A DNA stretch of 64,000 nucleotides. It comes from Lithobates sylvaticus. Taxonomy: Eukaryota; Chordata; Amphibia; Anura; Ranidae. This document shows, piece by piece, positions 1 to 64,000 of the stretch. The notes under the pieces are model-generated. The model saw nothing but the letters and a program-made list of their open reading frames with translations, searched no databases and was not told the DNA's origin. The position numbers and the translations under genes are program-made. Location: contig CM053028.1 of assembly GCA_028564925.1 (NCBI GenBank), positions 360,730,302-360,794,301 of the forward strand, in the 5' to 3' direction. How positions within the stretch are numbered: position 1 is the stretch's first letter; the number at the start of each line of letters is the position of its first letter.

Positions 1-109
1 AGTTTTTAAAAAAAAATTCCAACATGCCGATCACTCAGATTCGATTGCTGCACGAAAATCGTCCATTGCTGCAGCCCACTAATGGTGCGATTTTTCAAAG
101 AAAATTATT

Positions 110-330
110 AATTTATTTTTGACACATGTATGGCCGGCTTTAGTCTGTTTTCTACAAGGACTCTCAAATTCTTTCCCATTACATATTCGCCCAGTGGATT
201 TTTTCCCAAAGAGTATGTTGCATGCATAACTTTACATTTTTCAATATTGAACCTCATCTGCCACGTTCTTGCCCATAGCCCTATTTTATTTAGGTCTTCC
301 TGTATCAATGCTACATCTTGCACCAACTTT
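110..330 (-). pseudogene. LINE reverse-transcriptase scrap (CR1/L2-like or related)
   Basis: About 70 codons read LIQEDLNKIGLWARTWQMRF, NIEKCKVMHA and LRVLVENRLKPAIHVSK. This is the thumb-side segment after the YADD box that is common to vertebrate non-LTR retrotransposon polymerases. Nothing upstream or downstream extends it, so it is a short decayed piece. The exact LINE clade is not certain. Confidence 0.65.
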
Positions 331-1194
331 CTTTCAATAACACTGAAATTAAACTCTTACTATGTACTATGGGATTTGTAGTGTGCACAGAGCAGTGCAC
401 ATGACTGCATTTAATGTGCACTGCTCATTCCAAACAACAGGAACTGAAGGGGAGAAGGAGAGGGGGTTCAGGGGCTCACAAATATTATAAAGTAAAAAAT
501 GCAGATTTGTGATGTTAGTCTTTTTGAAATTTAGCATTCTTGCCAAACCAACATGCCTCTCTTTCCTGTAACTTATGGCAAATGACATTACATTACGATC
601 ATGATAACATTTTTGCCTCCAATTTGCATATCTGTAAGGAGCTCTGTGTTATTTGAAAATTAATAGATCCAACAACATTTTTTCTAGTTGGGGCTTCCAT
701 CTTTTGACCCATGACTGTACTTTTAAGTTTAATATTAACTTAAAAACATGTATTACTGTATGTCAGAAATTCCCACCAGCTTGCTTTAAATTGTATTAGT
801 CACAAATTTCTTAAAGTGGAACAAAACTGTATCTGAGAACCACAAACTGAAAACACTATTTAATTCATTTTTAATGTTTAAAGCAAACTCTTCCATCCAT
901 CAACCTATGTATCCATTCTTTATTTTGTTAATAAATCACTTTGAAAAACACCTCCTAGCTTTTCTAGCCACAGCCATCTTGAGTAAGGGCAGATTATGTT
1001 TACTTCCTGAAATCCATCTGCCCTTAGCTCAGGCATGCAGGCAGGAGGATGTCTTTAGCTGAAATAAAATGAAATAAATGCCCATTAAGACTCATGGGAT
1101 GTAGGACATCATTTTGGCCTAGGCCAGAAACCAGCAACTGAAGAAATTTAGAAAATATAATGTAACTTCCAATTTATTTACTAATGCTAGCAGC
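331..1194. other. Intronic sequence, nothing recognised
   Basis: AT-rich non-coding sequence with no convincing exon, terminal repeat or RNA gene. Confidence 0.5.
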
Positions 1195-1723
1195 TTAAAG
1201 TGGTGTTTCCCCCTAAAAAACAAAAAAGGCTTAAAAATCCTAAAAAAAAAAAAAAAAAAAATTTGATTTTTTTTTTTTTATTTACATACCTCTAAATGCC
1301 TGTTTCTAGGGGGTCCCTCGTAGTCTGCCTTCTGCCTAGCCTAGGCTGGTGACATCACTTCCCCTAAGTGCAGGAAGGGCTCTCCAGTCATCTGGGACCC
1401 GTCACGTGTCCCAGATGACTGTGCGGCCAATCACGGCGCGTGACGCCGCTCGCTCATGCGCAGTGGGTGCCCGGCTGTGAAGCCACAGCCAGGTGCCCAC
1501 AGTTGCAATGCTGGCGGCGCCGAGCGGATCGGGGGGCTAGCGGAGCTTCGACCCCCCGCATTTCTGGACCCTGGAACAGGTAAGTGTCCCATTATTAAAA
1601 GTCAGCAGCTGCAGTATTTGAAGCTGCTGACTTTTAATTTTTTTTTTTTTTTTTTTAAGGGACACACCTCTTTATGGATTAAAGATAGTTAATGTTGCTT
1701 GAGAAAGTTGAGTTCCACTTTAA
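1195..1723. mobile_element. TTAA-bounded MITE, T2/Kolobok-like
   Basis: It starts TTAAAGTGGTGTTTCC and ends GAGTTCCACTTTAA, an inverted terminal repeat with TTAA at both ends. The GC-rich core carries AAGTCAGCAGCTGCAG and its inverted match. Related to the copy at 26624-27080. T2/Kolobok elements of frogs use TTAA targets and begin TTAAAGG, so that assignment is inferred. Confidence 0.65.
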
Positions 1724-1987
1724 GATTTGTTTATTACAGCTGTGATGATGGAGTTGCACAGGTTAACATGTTGTTAGTAGCAGTGCAATAAACGTTGAGG
1801 CTGCAGATGATGTCAGTTTTATTATACAGGAATACGTTAAAACTAATAAAATGTGTGTCATACTTCCAGCCCCAATGTAAAAACCTTAAAGATGAACTTA
1901 CTTTTGCTTATATACCAACAGACAGATGAAACACACTGCCTAAGGGTTAATGCAGATGATATACATTGTAGATATACTCCTACGTAC

Positions 1988-55613
<53,626 letters not shown>

Positions 55614-55989
55614 CTGTAAATGGGGGAAGGGTGTAAAGTGTTAGAACAACACAGTAAGGTTTAAAGTTGAGCATATCAATTACTTACTAATTTACCTAGA
55701 GTCAGTGAATCATTTTACCTACCTAACCATAGTAGCAGTAGCTCAATATACTTTTACTTGCTGTAGAAATTAGGTTTGGAAATGGATTCCTAAGAAGATT
55801 GTTAAAGACATGCAGAAAGAGGTATAGATGCGTGCGTGCGTGTGCATAGCCTTAGTTTGCAAATGCAAAGCTGTGTTAGGGCCAAACAGCCCTGTGAATG
55901 CATAGGGTGGAAAAATGGTAACCACACGACCCTACAATTTTAAGAAGCATTTAAAAAAAAATGCATTTACCAGTTTTTGTTGCCTGTGG

Positions 55990-56640
55990 AAAACTGCATC
56001 ATGGTCAACATATAGTCAGATATGGCAGCACATTCACCAGATCAAGATTGCCAATCAGCTTTTAACTTCAGCACGTTCAATTAAGCCTTCATATTAAAGA
56101 GGAAGTAAACCCTCTTAAAAAAAAAAACGGGAAAAAAAAAACCTGCAAGACAAAGGCATAATTAGCTAGTATGCATAGCATAGCATACTAGCTAATTATG
56201 TATCACAACTTACCTGAGATCGAAGCCCCGGCATCGGTCCTCTTCTCCCCCTCCGACCGCCGACATGTTCTCCCGGAGTGACTTCCGGGTATCGCGGCTC
56301 CGGCGCTGTGATTTGCCAGAGCCGCGATGCCGTCACGATGCCGTCACGCGCATATGCGCGGCATAGTACAACTGAAGCATCGGCATATAGCGCCGTTGCT
56401 TCAGTTGTCGCAGGTGCGCATGTGCCGCATGGCGTCGGCACATGCAAATACAGGTATATCTCCTAAACCGTGCAGGTTTAGGAGATATCCTTGTTAGCTA
56501 CAGGTAAGCCTTAATATAGGCTTACCTGTAAGCTAAAGTTGTAAAAGAGGGTTTACTTCCACTTTAAAGACCTGGAAGCTGCACCAGATTTTGCACTCTC
56601 CAGTTTTAGTTTCCAGCGCTTTCTCAGACTAAAACTAAAA
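55990..56640. mobile_element. Hairpin MITE (as 34418-34600) split by a TTAA MITE
   Basis: CAATCAGCTTTTAACTTCAG on the left and CCAGATTTTGCACTCTCCAG on the right are parts of one element; 56094-56568 interrupts it. Confidence 0.55.
56094..56568. mobile_element. TTAA-bounded MITE, complete and nested
   Basis: 475 bp. TTAAAGAGGAAGTAAACCC and GGGTTTACTTCCACTTTAA are inverted with TTAA at both tips. Inside are AATTAGCTAGTATGC palindromes and a CpG-rich part with GCGCATATGCGCGG. Confidence 0.8.
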
Positions 56641-56702
56641 AGCTCTTCTCATTAGGAGTGCAAAAAAAATTGAAAATGAAGCTTGGTTTCCCCGCTTCCT
56701 AT

Positions 56703-57650
56703 TGTAGCGATACCCCCAGTTAAGAGGGCCGCTGGTTTGTTTTGGGTCCCTGAGTACAGCTCCACCAACCCCCCGGCAATTTGCTCTACCCGCTCTGGCA
56801 CAGTTAGTAAAGGGGTATGTATCTATGCACATATAAATATCACTTATACTCTAAGTGTAATGGGTATGAACTCACAAGCAGACTGCTGAGATAAGAATAA
56901 CTGGCTTTACTTTGGCAGTAAGGAAAAGAAATAGTAACATGCATTTAAACATATAACTTACAATACTTTAGCAGGTCCCTGCAATATGCACTTTAACATG
57001 TACACATATATGTATCAAACTAGCAAGTGGGAACGGAGCGCCAAGTGTAGCGACCGTCTGCTATGCACCCCTGAGGTGCAATAAATCTATCTGCGCCTAC
57101 CTAACGGACCAGGCCTGATCCCTAGTAATAGAGCTCAGTCCTTGTATAAGTACAGTGTTCTTCACCGGCAATAGAACTGTAGAGGTGGTGCACATGTAGC
57201 TTTAAATGGTGTATTTGTAATCCACAGAAAGTAACATTTGCTGCTCTGAGGTAAATTGTGCCTTGGCAGTTCAATAGGCATGTGTGTATAGCAATGCAGG
57301 ATGAGCCTTTCAGCTCTCTCACCAATCCTGGGGTCCGGTCCTCAGCTCCGACCGACCGACTGTAGGGAAAAGTCTCCGCTCCGCTGCTGCAGACTCTGAG
57401 GGGTGAGAGTCTCTCTCCACCTGCTGCAAGGCCCAGGCTTCAGGCCTTCAGCAGTCCCGGTCCGCACAGGTGTCTCCTCAATAGCAAGTGTCTCCCTCAC
57501 CAGCCCAGTCAGAAGAGGAAGAGGCGGTCTCTCCTCTTCCCTTTTATCACCTCCCCCAGAAGCCTCTCGGGCGGAAACAATCCTCCCGGGAGCCTGGGGA
57601 ATTATGGGGAATGTAGTCTTTTCCCCTAAAAGGGGTACGACCCCGCTACA
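56703..57650 (-). repeat. 3' LTR of Ty3-type element
   Basis: 948 bp with TGTAG...CTACA ends. On the + strand it starts TGTAGCGATACCCCC and ends CCCCGCTACA. A purine tract (AGTGGGGGGAGTG on the minus strand) lies just outside, as expected for plus-strand priming. Confidence 0.88.
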
Positions 57651-57663
57651 CACTCCCCCCACT
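57651..57663 (-). promoter_or_regulatory. Polypurine tract of Ty3-type element
   Basis: Minus strand AGTGGGGGGAGTG directly before the LTR start. Confidence 0.7.
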
Positions 57664-58199
57664 TTGAATCTTTGGTCCCCAAAGACATTGTTCAATCTAC
57701 AAGCTTTCTTTGAGACAACACGTTCACATAATTCAGACAGAGGAGCCTCCCACCAATTAGCATAGGATGGGGAGCTGTCCTGTCTACAGGTCACTTTAGT
57801 GTGGGCGACCTGTTTAACTGTGCCAGAGAGTGAGCTGGGGTTGCCCTCCACCAAATGAACAGTGGATGGGTCAGGGCGTTCAGCACTTCTCCTTGCTGTG
57901 GTAACAGAGTCCTCGGAACTTTTTCCCATTTGGGGGTAAGTTAGCTTCTTGGGAGGCCTCACAACTCTGCGAGCTCTCTGTTCTCTTGGGACTTCTTCAG
58001 GAACACATTCTGGCAACATCTCTGGTTCTGAAACATCTACTTCTTCTTCTTCTGAGTAGAGACCAGGGATATCTTCCCAGCACTCAGGCACAACACTGAA
58101 TGGCACAAACTCTGTGGCTTCTGGGTTCAATGTTCCATCTTTCACATCTTCAGTAGGTGGAAGATCTATGGCAGAATTTCCTGGAGTTGAGGAAGGCCA

Positions 58200-61100
58200 T
58201 AGCCATTCAAAGTTCTCCTCTTTCTTCTTCTGCTGACTGTGGGTCCTGTCCATCCCTAGCTCGGGAGGTCTGGGACCGAGTGTTAGGCCTGGGGGTATCC
58301 AGAATGGAAACAGATTCAGGTACGTCTCTTGCTGGAGGTATTCTGCCTGCTTCAGTGAGTGGGAGCAAATGATTCCTATGCCAGGTCTTCAAAGGCCCCA
58401 CTCTCCCTTCTGGCTTCAACTTGTAGACAGGCAATCCTGGAAGTTTTCTACAGATGATATATGGCTCTGATCTCCATCTATCAGCAATCTTGTGTTTTCC
58501 AGGAATCCCTAGATTGCGTAACAGTACACGGTCCCCAGGCTGTAGGTCCTGTACTCGAACCTTCAAGTCAAAGTTCCGCTTGTTTCGGGCCCCCCTCTGG
58601 TCAGAGGCCGCTTGAGCTTTCTCATAAGCTATCTTCAAACTGTGCCTCAGGTCTGTCCACATATCCTTTGTGGGAGGCAGCAGAGGCATGGTCTAAGGAA
58701 ATGCCAAAGGCCAGATCCACTGGCAATCTTGCTTCTCTCCCAAACATAAGTCGGTAAGGGGAGAAACCCGTCACATCACTTGTGGTGCAGTTGTAAGCAT
58801 GTACTAGAGTTGAAATGTGTTGACTCCAATGTTGCTTCTTCTCCGTTTCTAAAGTTCCCAACATGTTCAGTAGGGTCCTGTTGAACCTTTCAGGCTGGGC
58901 ATCACCTTGAGGATGATATGGTGTGGTTCTAGTCTTCTCTACTCCCAGAGAATCTAGTAGCTTCCTGATCAGGCGACTCTCAAAGTCCCTTCCTTGGTCT
59001 GAATGGATTCTCTGTGGTAGTCCATAATGAACAAAGTACTTCTCCAAAAGTACCTTGGCTACTGTAGATGCCTTCTGGTCCTTGGTTGGGAAAGCCTGAG
59101 CATAACGGGTGAAATGGTCGGTTACCACCAGAACATTTCCCAATCCACTCAAATCGGGTTCAAGGCAGAGAAAATCAATGCATACCAGATCCATTGGGCC
59201 TTGACTCTGTAGATGGCCCATTGGGGCAGCTTGATGGGGTAAAGTCTTTCTCTGAATGCATCTTGCACAGGAATGGCAATACTCCTCCACTTCGGTCCTC
59301 ATGCAGGGCCAATAAAACCGGTCTCTGACAAGTTGGAAGGTTCTCTCTGCTCCCAAGTGATGCTGGTCATGTAGGGCAATCAGCACTGTCTCTCGATGCT
59401 TTTCGGGGAGAAACAACTGCCACTTATCTTCTGAGCTATCAGAGGGGCCCCTTCGGTAGACCACTCCCTGATGCACCTGTAACTTGTCCAACTCTCTCCT
59501 CAGTAGGCGAGCCTCTTTGGAAGGGTGAAGTCGGAGTCCCTCTGGACTCTTGTTTTCCAGTGCCTCCAGGACCAATTTCCCCATGGGGTCTTCCAATTGG
59601 TCACACCTTAACTCCTTCTTGGACAGCTTTGGTAGGCACTCTTCTTCTAATTGAGTTACCCCACAGTAACACTTTGGGACTCCCACTGTGGTAACTCCTA
59701 TCTCTTCAGCTCTGGATCCTCCTCTGACTTGGAGTTCAGCCCCTTGACAAAGCGCTCGCACTCCTTCTGGTGCCACTTGGGTCCAGTCTTCCCAGTCATC
59801 GACCATGACATGGGATCTTCGGGACAGGGCATCTGCATCCCTATTTCCAGCCCCTGGCCTGTACTTGAGGCTGAAATTGAATCCAGACAACGCCGCCAAC
59901 CATCTGTGTCCAGTTGCATCCAGCTTGGCGGTGGTGAATAGGTAGGTCAAGGGGTTGTTATCTGTTTTTACAGTGAATTCGGCCCCATAAAGATAGTCTT
60001 TCAACTTGTCGACTACCGCCCATTTGAGGGCTAAGAACTCCAACTTGTGGGTGGGATAGTTCTTCTCGGAGAGGGTCAGGCTCCGGCTCACATAGGCCAC
60101 TGGTCGTAGCTGATCTTCATACTCCTGGTAGAGTACTCCACCTAGGCCCTCATGGTTGGCATCAACATGTAGCTCATATGGTCTAGTGGGGTCAGCATAG
60201 GCCAAAACTGGGGCTGTGGTGAGACTTCTCTTCAAGGTTCTGAAAGCCTCTTCACACCTTGAGTTCCATTGGTCTTGAACCGATTCACCAGGCCTCCTGG
60301 GCCCCAATCCATCTTCCTCTCCTTCTGTCTTGAGCAGTTCGTTTAGGGGTTTTGCAATGCGGGCAAACCCATCCACAAACCTGCGGTAGTAGGAGAAGAA
60401 CCCCAAGAAAGACCGAAGTTCTGTAACTGTTGTGGGTCTTGGCCACGAAGTAACTGCCTCCAACTTCTCAGGGTCTGTAGCCACTCCTTTTTCAGACACT
60501 ATGTGTCCCAGATAGTTCACAGAAGACTGATAGAACCGACACTTCTCGGGAGAAAGTTTGAGTCCCTCTACACTGAGCCTCTTCAGAACTTTCTCCAATC
60601 TGGCTTCATGCTCTTCCAAAGTCTTTCCAAAGACAATGACATCGTCCAGGTACACAAGGACTTCTATGAGGTTCATGTCTCCAACTGTCCTTTCCATTAG
60701 GCGTTGAAATGTAGCAGGAGCTCCAGATAGGCCCTGAGGCATCCTGTTGAACTCAAAGAATCCTACTGGGGTTATGAAGGCAGTCTTTTCTCTGTCTTCT
60801 GGATGCATGGGGATTTGGTAATACCCACTCTTGAGGTCCATCACACTGAACCACTTAGCTCCAGATAAACTCTGTAAGGCATCTTCTATCCTTGGCGTGG
60901 TGTACTGGTCAGGAATGGTCCTCCTGTTGAGAGTTCTGTAGTCAATGCAGAGCCTCAATGACCCATTCTTCTTCCTGACTACCACTATGGGGGAGGCATA
61001 GGGGCTTCTGGACTCCCTAATCACTCCCGTCTTCTTCAGTTCCGCAAGCTGCTCCCTCAGATCCTCCAGATCTGCTAGCGGGACTCGCCTTACTCTCTCT

Positions 61101-62400
61101 CTGAATGGCTTGTCCTCTTGCATGCGGATTCGATGGGTGGCACTCCTCGCACACCCCACATCAAACTCATCTTTAGAGAAAATCTTCTCCCATCTGGTCA
61201 GCTGGGCCTTGGCTCTCTCTTTCCAAGCTCCAGGTAGGTTTGGGTTTTCCATGGAGAGTTTCTTCCAAACATCTTCTCCTTCACCCGTCCCCTTCACTTC
61301 TGACCAGCCAACTGGGACAGCAGGACTCACCTGTCCCAGAAGCATCCTGGCAGGGATCTCCACGGGCCGCTCCGTGGGGTTCCTCACACTGACAGGGACT
61401 CTCCCTCTTGCCTTCTTCAGGTCCTTCAATGAGATCACTTCTGGTATCACTTCCAGACCTGAGTGACCCTCCATTGGGTCGGGTTCCAACATTACAAAGG
61501 GGCCAGGCTGCTCCCAGGTAAGTTTCACCGTGGCTCTCATGCAGGTCACCTCTCCAGGCTGTAACACTGCTCCTTCTTTTCCAAGCCTCCATACCCTTCC
61601 TATCCCCTCACTTGGGGTCTTCTGCTCTAGGACCAACCGCTGATAGGCTGCCTTCAGCATGGGATGGATCTTGGGAGCTGGAAGATTCTCTTTCTTCACC
61701 AGGGGGGTCAGAAGCCTTCTGACTAGGTCCGTGTTCGTCCCTATGATCAGGGAAGTCTTGCTGGTTCCTGGTGGGCGGGGACACACCACTGCTAAGGTGT
61801 CAAACACTTCAGACTTCCCAGCTACGGATGGATCAAAGGTCAACCGTATGGGTAGGTATCCATCATAGGGGAAACTCTGAGTTCCCAATCCCCTTATCTC
61901 CAACTCTTCTATCTTCCGTATGGGCAGATGACTCAGGTATCTGTCGTAGAAGTCCCTGTACAATAGGGTCACTTGTGCTCCAGTGTCTAGGAGGGCCTTC
62001 GTGTACACTCCTTCCACCTGGATAGGTACAGTAGGGAATGGACCAACCAGCTCTTCTGGGTAGGGCCGAGTTGATGCTACCTTCTTCTTTGGACTCTTTC
62101 CTTTCTCACTTGATTTGCGCTTGATCCTTTCTTGAGCCTGGTATGCATTAATTTTCTCCCTCTTAGTGGGAGTGTGAACCCGTTGAGGGACATTGTTATC
62201 TCCCACTTTTAAGGGTTCTCGCTTGGGAGTGCGGTGTTTCTTCGGAGGGGTCTTGCCCCCTTTCTCTGGAGTGTACCTTGGTTGAGGATCCCTGGGCCCC
62301 TTTTTAGGGGTCTGATCTCCTCGCTTTCTTTTCCTGTTATTCTTCTTGGAGCTCACTGAAGGCGATGGGCACCCGGTTGACTCCTTCACCGGGGGCCTTT
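58200..62400 (-). mobile_element. pol region of Ty3-type element
   Basis: Approximate span. It shows a retroviral-type aspartic protease (LLDTGAQVTLLY), reverse transcriptase (VYLDDVIVF), RNase H (KTDNNPLTYLF) and integrase (HSDQGRDFES, then a GPY-like tail). Family read-through or frameshift from gag is usual. Treated as a fossil. Confidence 0.9.
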
Positions 62401-63721
62401 GGCGTTTCCCGCCGGCTGGCGGCTATCTGTTTTCTTCTTCTTGGGACTGGAACATACAGCTGCAATATGACCCACTCCGCCACAGTTAAAACAGATCATC
62501 TCACCATAGTCAGGTGGGGATGCTGGTGCTGAAACAGCTGGAAACAATTCCCTCCTGCTTGTTTCTTTCTTGGGACTGGGCGTCTCTCTTGCCACTAGAG
62601 ATGTCAATATCTCCATCATCTGGGACATCTGCAACTTCAGGGCATCTACCTCTGTCTCTCTTTCAGGGGTTAAGGCCGACCTGACCGTGGCCACTGGAAG
62701 TTTTGTAGACCCCATTACTTGCTTTTCCCGTTTCTCCTCCAACATGGCCTCTTCTTCTCTGACCATTCGAATGAGATCAGGGTAGTCCAGGCTTTTCCCA
62801 TCCTGCCGGGTACGTAGTACTAGTGCGACAGGGTCCAGCGGTTTGGGCTCCCCTCATCACCTGCTGGGCACGGGCTTCATCTACCTTCCCCGGATCTATC
62901 CCCTTCTTCAGGATAATCCTATGCAGGATCTTGTCTATGCGTCCCATGTACTCTGACAGCTTCTCCCCTGTCTTCTGGTAACAGTGTTCCAGTTGATAGG
63001 TAAGTTCTGTGACTTTTTCTGTCCCACCAAACACACTTTCCAGGATGTCTATGTAGTCCTGGGCAGTGCAATCCTTTTTGCTTGTCTTCAGCTTGCGTAT
63101 GGCCTCTAAGGCAGGCCCCTTTAGGCTCTCAACAATCCTTTGCTTCTTTCTACCTTCTGAGACCTCCCATTCTTCTAAGGCCTGCGTGGCACCATCTAAC
63201 CACTCTTCAAATCTCTCTTCTCCCGAGGGTACAGGTGTCCTCCCTGAAAACATCCGGAGTTTCCTGTATCCCGACATCGGGTAATCCCCGGGGTCTCTTC
63301 TGCACTGAGTGACAATCTCCCCTAGGACCGCGCACAGTTCTGCACTAAGAGTGGTCTGTGCGGGTGCGGGACTTTCCGCGCCCTTCTGCTCTTCCTTCTT
63401 TGGGGATAGCATGGTTTTCACAGGAGAACAGTCTCCCTTGCACGGCAGCGCATGCAGCAATTGATAGGTCTGACCATCCAGTGCTCGTATGCTTTGGCTC
63501 CTGAACTGCTCTGGGGTCTCATTACTCCATTCTACTAGGGCGTATGTATACCCGGCATCATTTCTCATATCCATTATCCATGACTTGTGGCCTGGGGATA
63601 ATGACATTATGAGCTGCTTGACCGCCTCTCTCTGCCATATCCCTGGCAGTTCAATGACTGTTGCTGCGGCTGGGTCAGTGGCCCATAGTGTGTACCACCG
63701 TCCCACTTCTATCGGGTCCAT
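62400..63721 (-). mobile_element. gag region of Ty3-type element
   Basis: Approximate span. The N-terminal part and a capsid-like middle are followed by a CCHC zinc knuckle (CFNCGGVGHIAAVC). The middle resembles the PNMA-type gag of vertebrate Ty3 elements, from memory. Confidence 0.8.
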
Positions 63722-63762
63722 GCCGGTACCTTCTGGCGGCTTTTCCCGCTGACTCAGGATGC

Positions 63763-63780
63763 CGGATTACGAGCCCCCAC
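63763..63780 (-). promoter_or_regulatory. Primer-binding site, tRNA-Pro-like
   Basis: On the minus strand, just inside the LTR after a CG, TGGGGGCTCGT matches the first 11 nt of the proline tRNA primer site used by murine leukaemia virus; the next bases differ. Confidence 0.6.
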
Positions 63781-63781
63781 G

Positions 63782-64000
63782 TGTAGCGATACCCCCAGTT
63801 AAGAGGGCCGCTGGTTTGTTTTGGGTCCCTGAGTACAGCTCCACCAACCCCCCGGCAATTTGCTCTACCCGCTCTGGCACAGTTAGTAAAGGGGTATGTA
63901 TCTATGCACATATAAATATCACTTATACTCTAAGTGTAATGGGTATGAACTCACAAGCAGACTGCTGAGATAAGAATAACTGGCTTTACTTTGGCAGTAA
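63782..64000 (-). repeat. 5' LTR of Ty3-type element, truncated by the window
   Basis: 219 bp, identical to 56703-56921 by direct reading. About 730 bp more should lie past the right edge. Confidence 0.9.

Larger units (their letters stand above)
56703..64000 (-). mobile_element. Ty3/gypsy-type LTR retrotransposon, young fossil, cut by window edge
   Basis: Read on the minus strand: LTR, primer site, gag, pol and LTR. The left LTR (56703-57650, 948 bp) and the visible 219 bp of the right LTR (63782-64000) are identical as far as I can compare, so the insertion is recent. Order of parts is gag with a zinc knuckle, then protease, reverse transcriptase, RNase H and integrase, which is the Ty3 order. 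The coding interior looks interrupted, at about two or three places. It lies in the same sense as the ATPase gene, in the intron upstream of exon 1. Confidence 0.9.

Noticed and set aside
57342-58253. Acidic 303-codon frame as a separate host gene
   Set aside because: It lies between the pol region and the LTR and runs into the LTR, so it belongs to the Ty3-type fossil.

Overview
The window looks like frog DNA, most likely from a ranid (true frog). It holds a long vertebrate gene with tiny exons in huge introns. It also holds a Tc1 element whose protein I recognise as Frog Prince, a family first described from Rana pipiens, and repeat families I associate with ranid genomes. No tRNA, rRNA, CRISPR array or bacterial-type operon is visible. 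All homology statements come from memory of protein families, because no search was possible.

Host gene. Fourteen consecutive internal exons of a P5B-type (ATP13A) cation or polyamine transport ATPase lie on the minus strand from 55613 down to 1988. They total 1772 nt, about 590 codons. Every junction has AG/GT borders and all phases join without a break. Together they run from the actuator domain (TGES) through the PPALP helix, the phosphorylation site DKTGTLT and the nucleotide-binding loop KGAPE to the hinge segment before GDGAND. The first exons lie beyond the right edge and the last ones beyond the left edge. The closest match I recall is ATP13A4.

Mobile DNA fills the introns. (1) Tc1/mariner: a whole Frog Prince-like element with an open 340-codon transposase (49923-51543), a nearly whole decayed element (12157-13788) and three deletion derivatives (7965-9286, about 31000-32270, 52073-52928). 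(2) A Penelope-like retroelement (36273-39784) with 15-bp target duplications, 500-bp inverted arms, a GIY-YIG endonuclease and a hammerhead-like motif in both arms. (3) Nonautonomous DNA elements: PIF/Harbinger type with TAA duplications (8794-9217, 23337-23754), hAT type with 8-bp duplications (5358-5662, 18038-18358, 43802-45009), many TTAA-bounded elements, and TA-flanked elements with long hairpins (29277-30044, 51592-51900). (4) LINE scraps (110-330, 33434-34310). (5) LTR fossils: a young Ty3/gypsy element from 56703 to past the right edge, an older solo-LTR-like block starting at 29219, and a weaker LTR-like stretch near 6240-7330.

Layout, left to right: exons 14-12 with many MITEs (1-10 kb); a decayed Tc1 and exons 11-7 (12-19 kb); foldback and Harbinger elements and nested TTAA repeats (20-27.6 kb); exon 6, an inverted repeat with an LTR and a Tc1 relic (28-33 kb); exons 5 and 4 and the Penelope element (33-40 kb); exons 3 and 2 with a minisatellite-bearing hAT element (42-47 kb); Frog Prince and other TA-target elements in TA microsatellites (49.8-53 kb); exon 1 (55.5 kb) and the Ty3 element. 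The genes do not form a pathway: one host pump gene hosts layers of transposons, several nested so that relative ages can be read.
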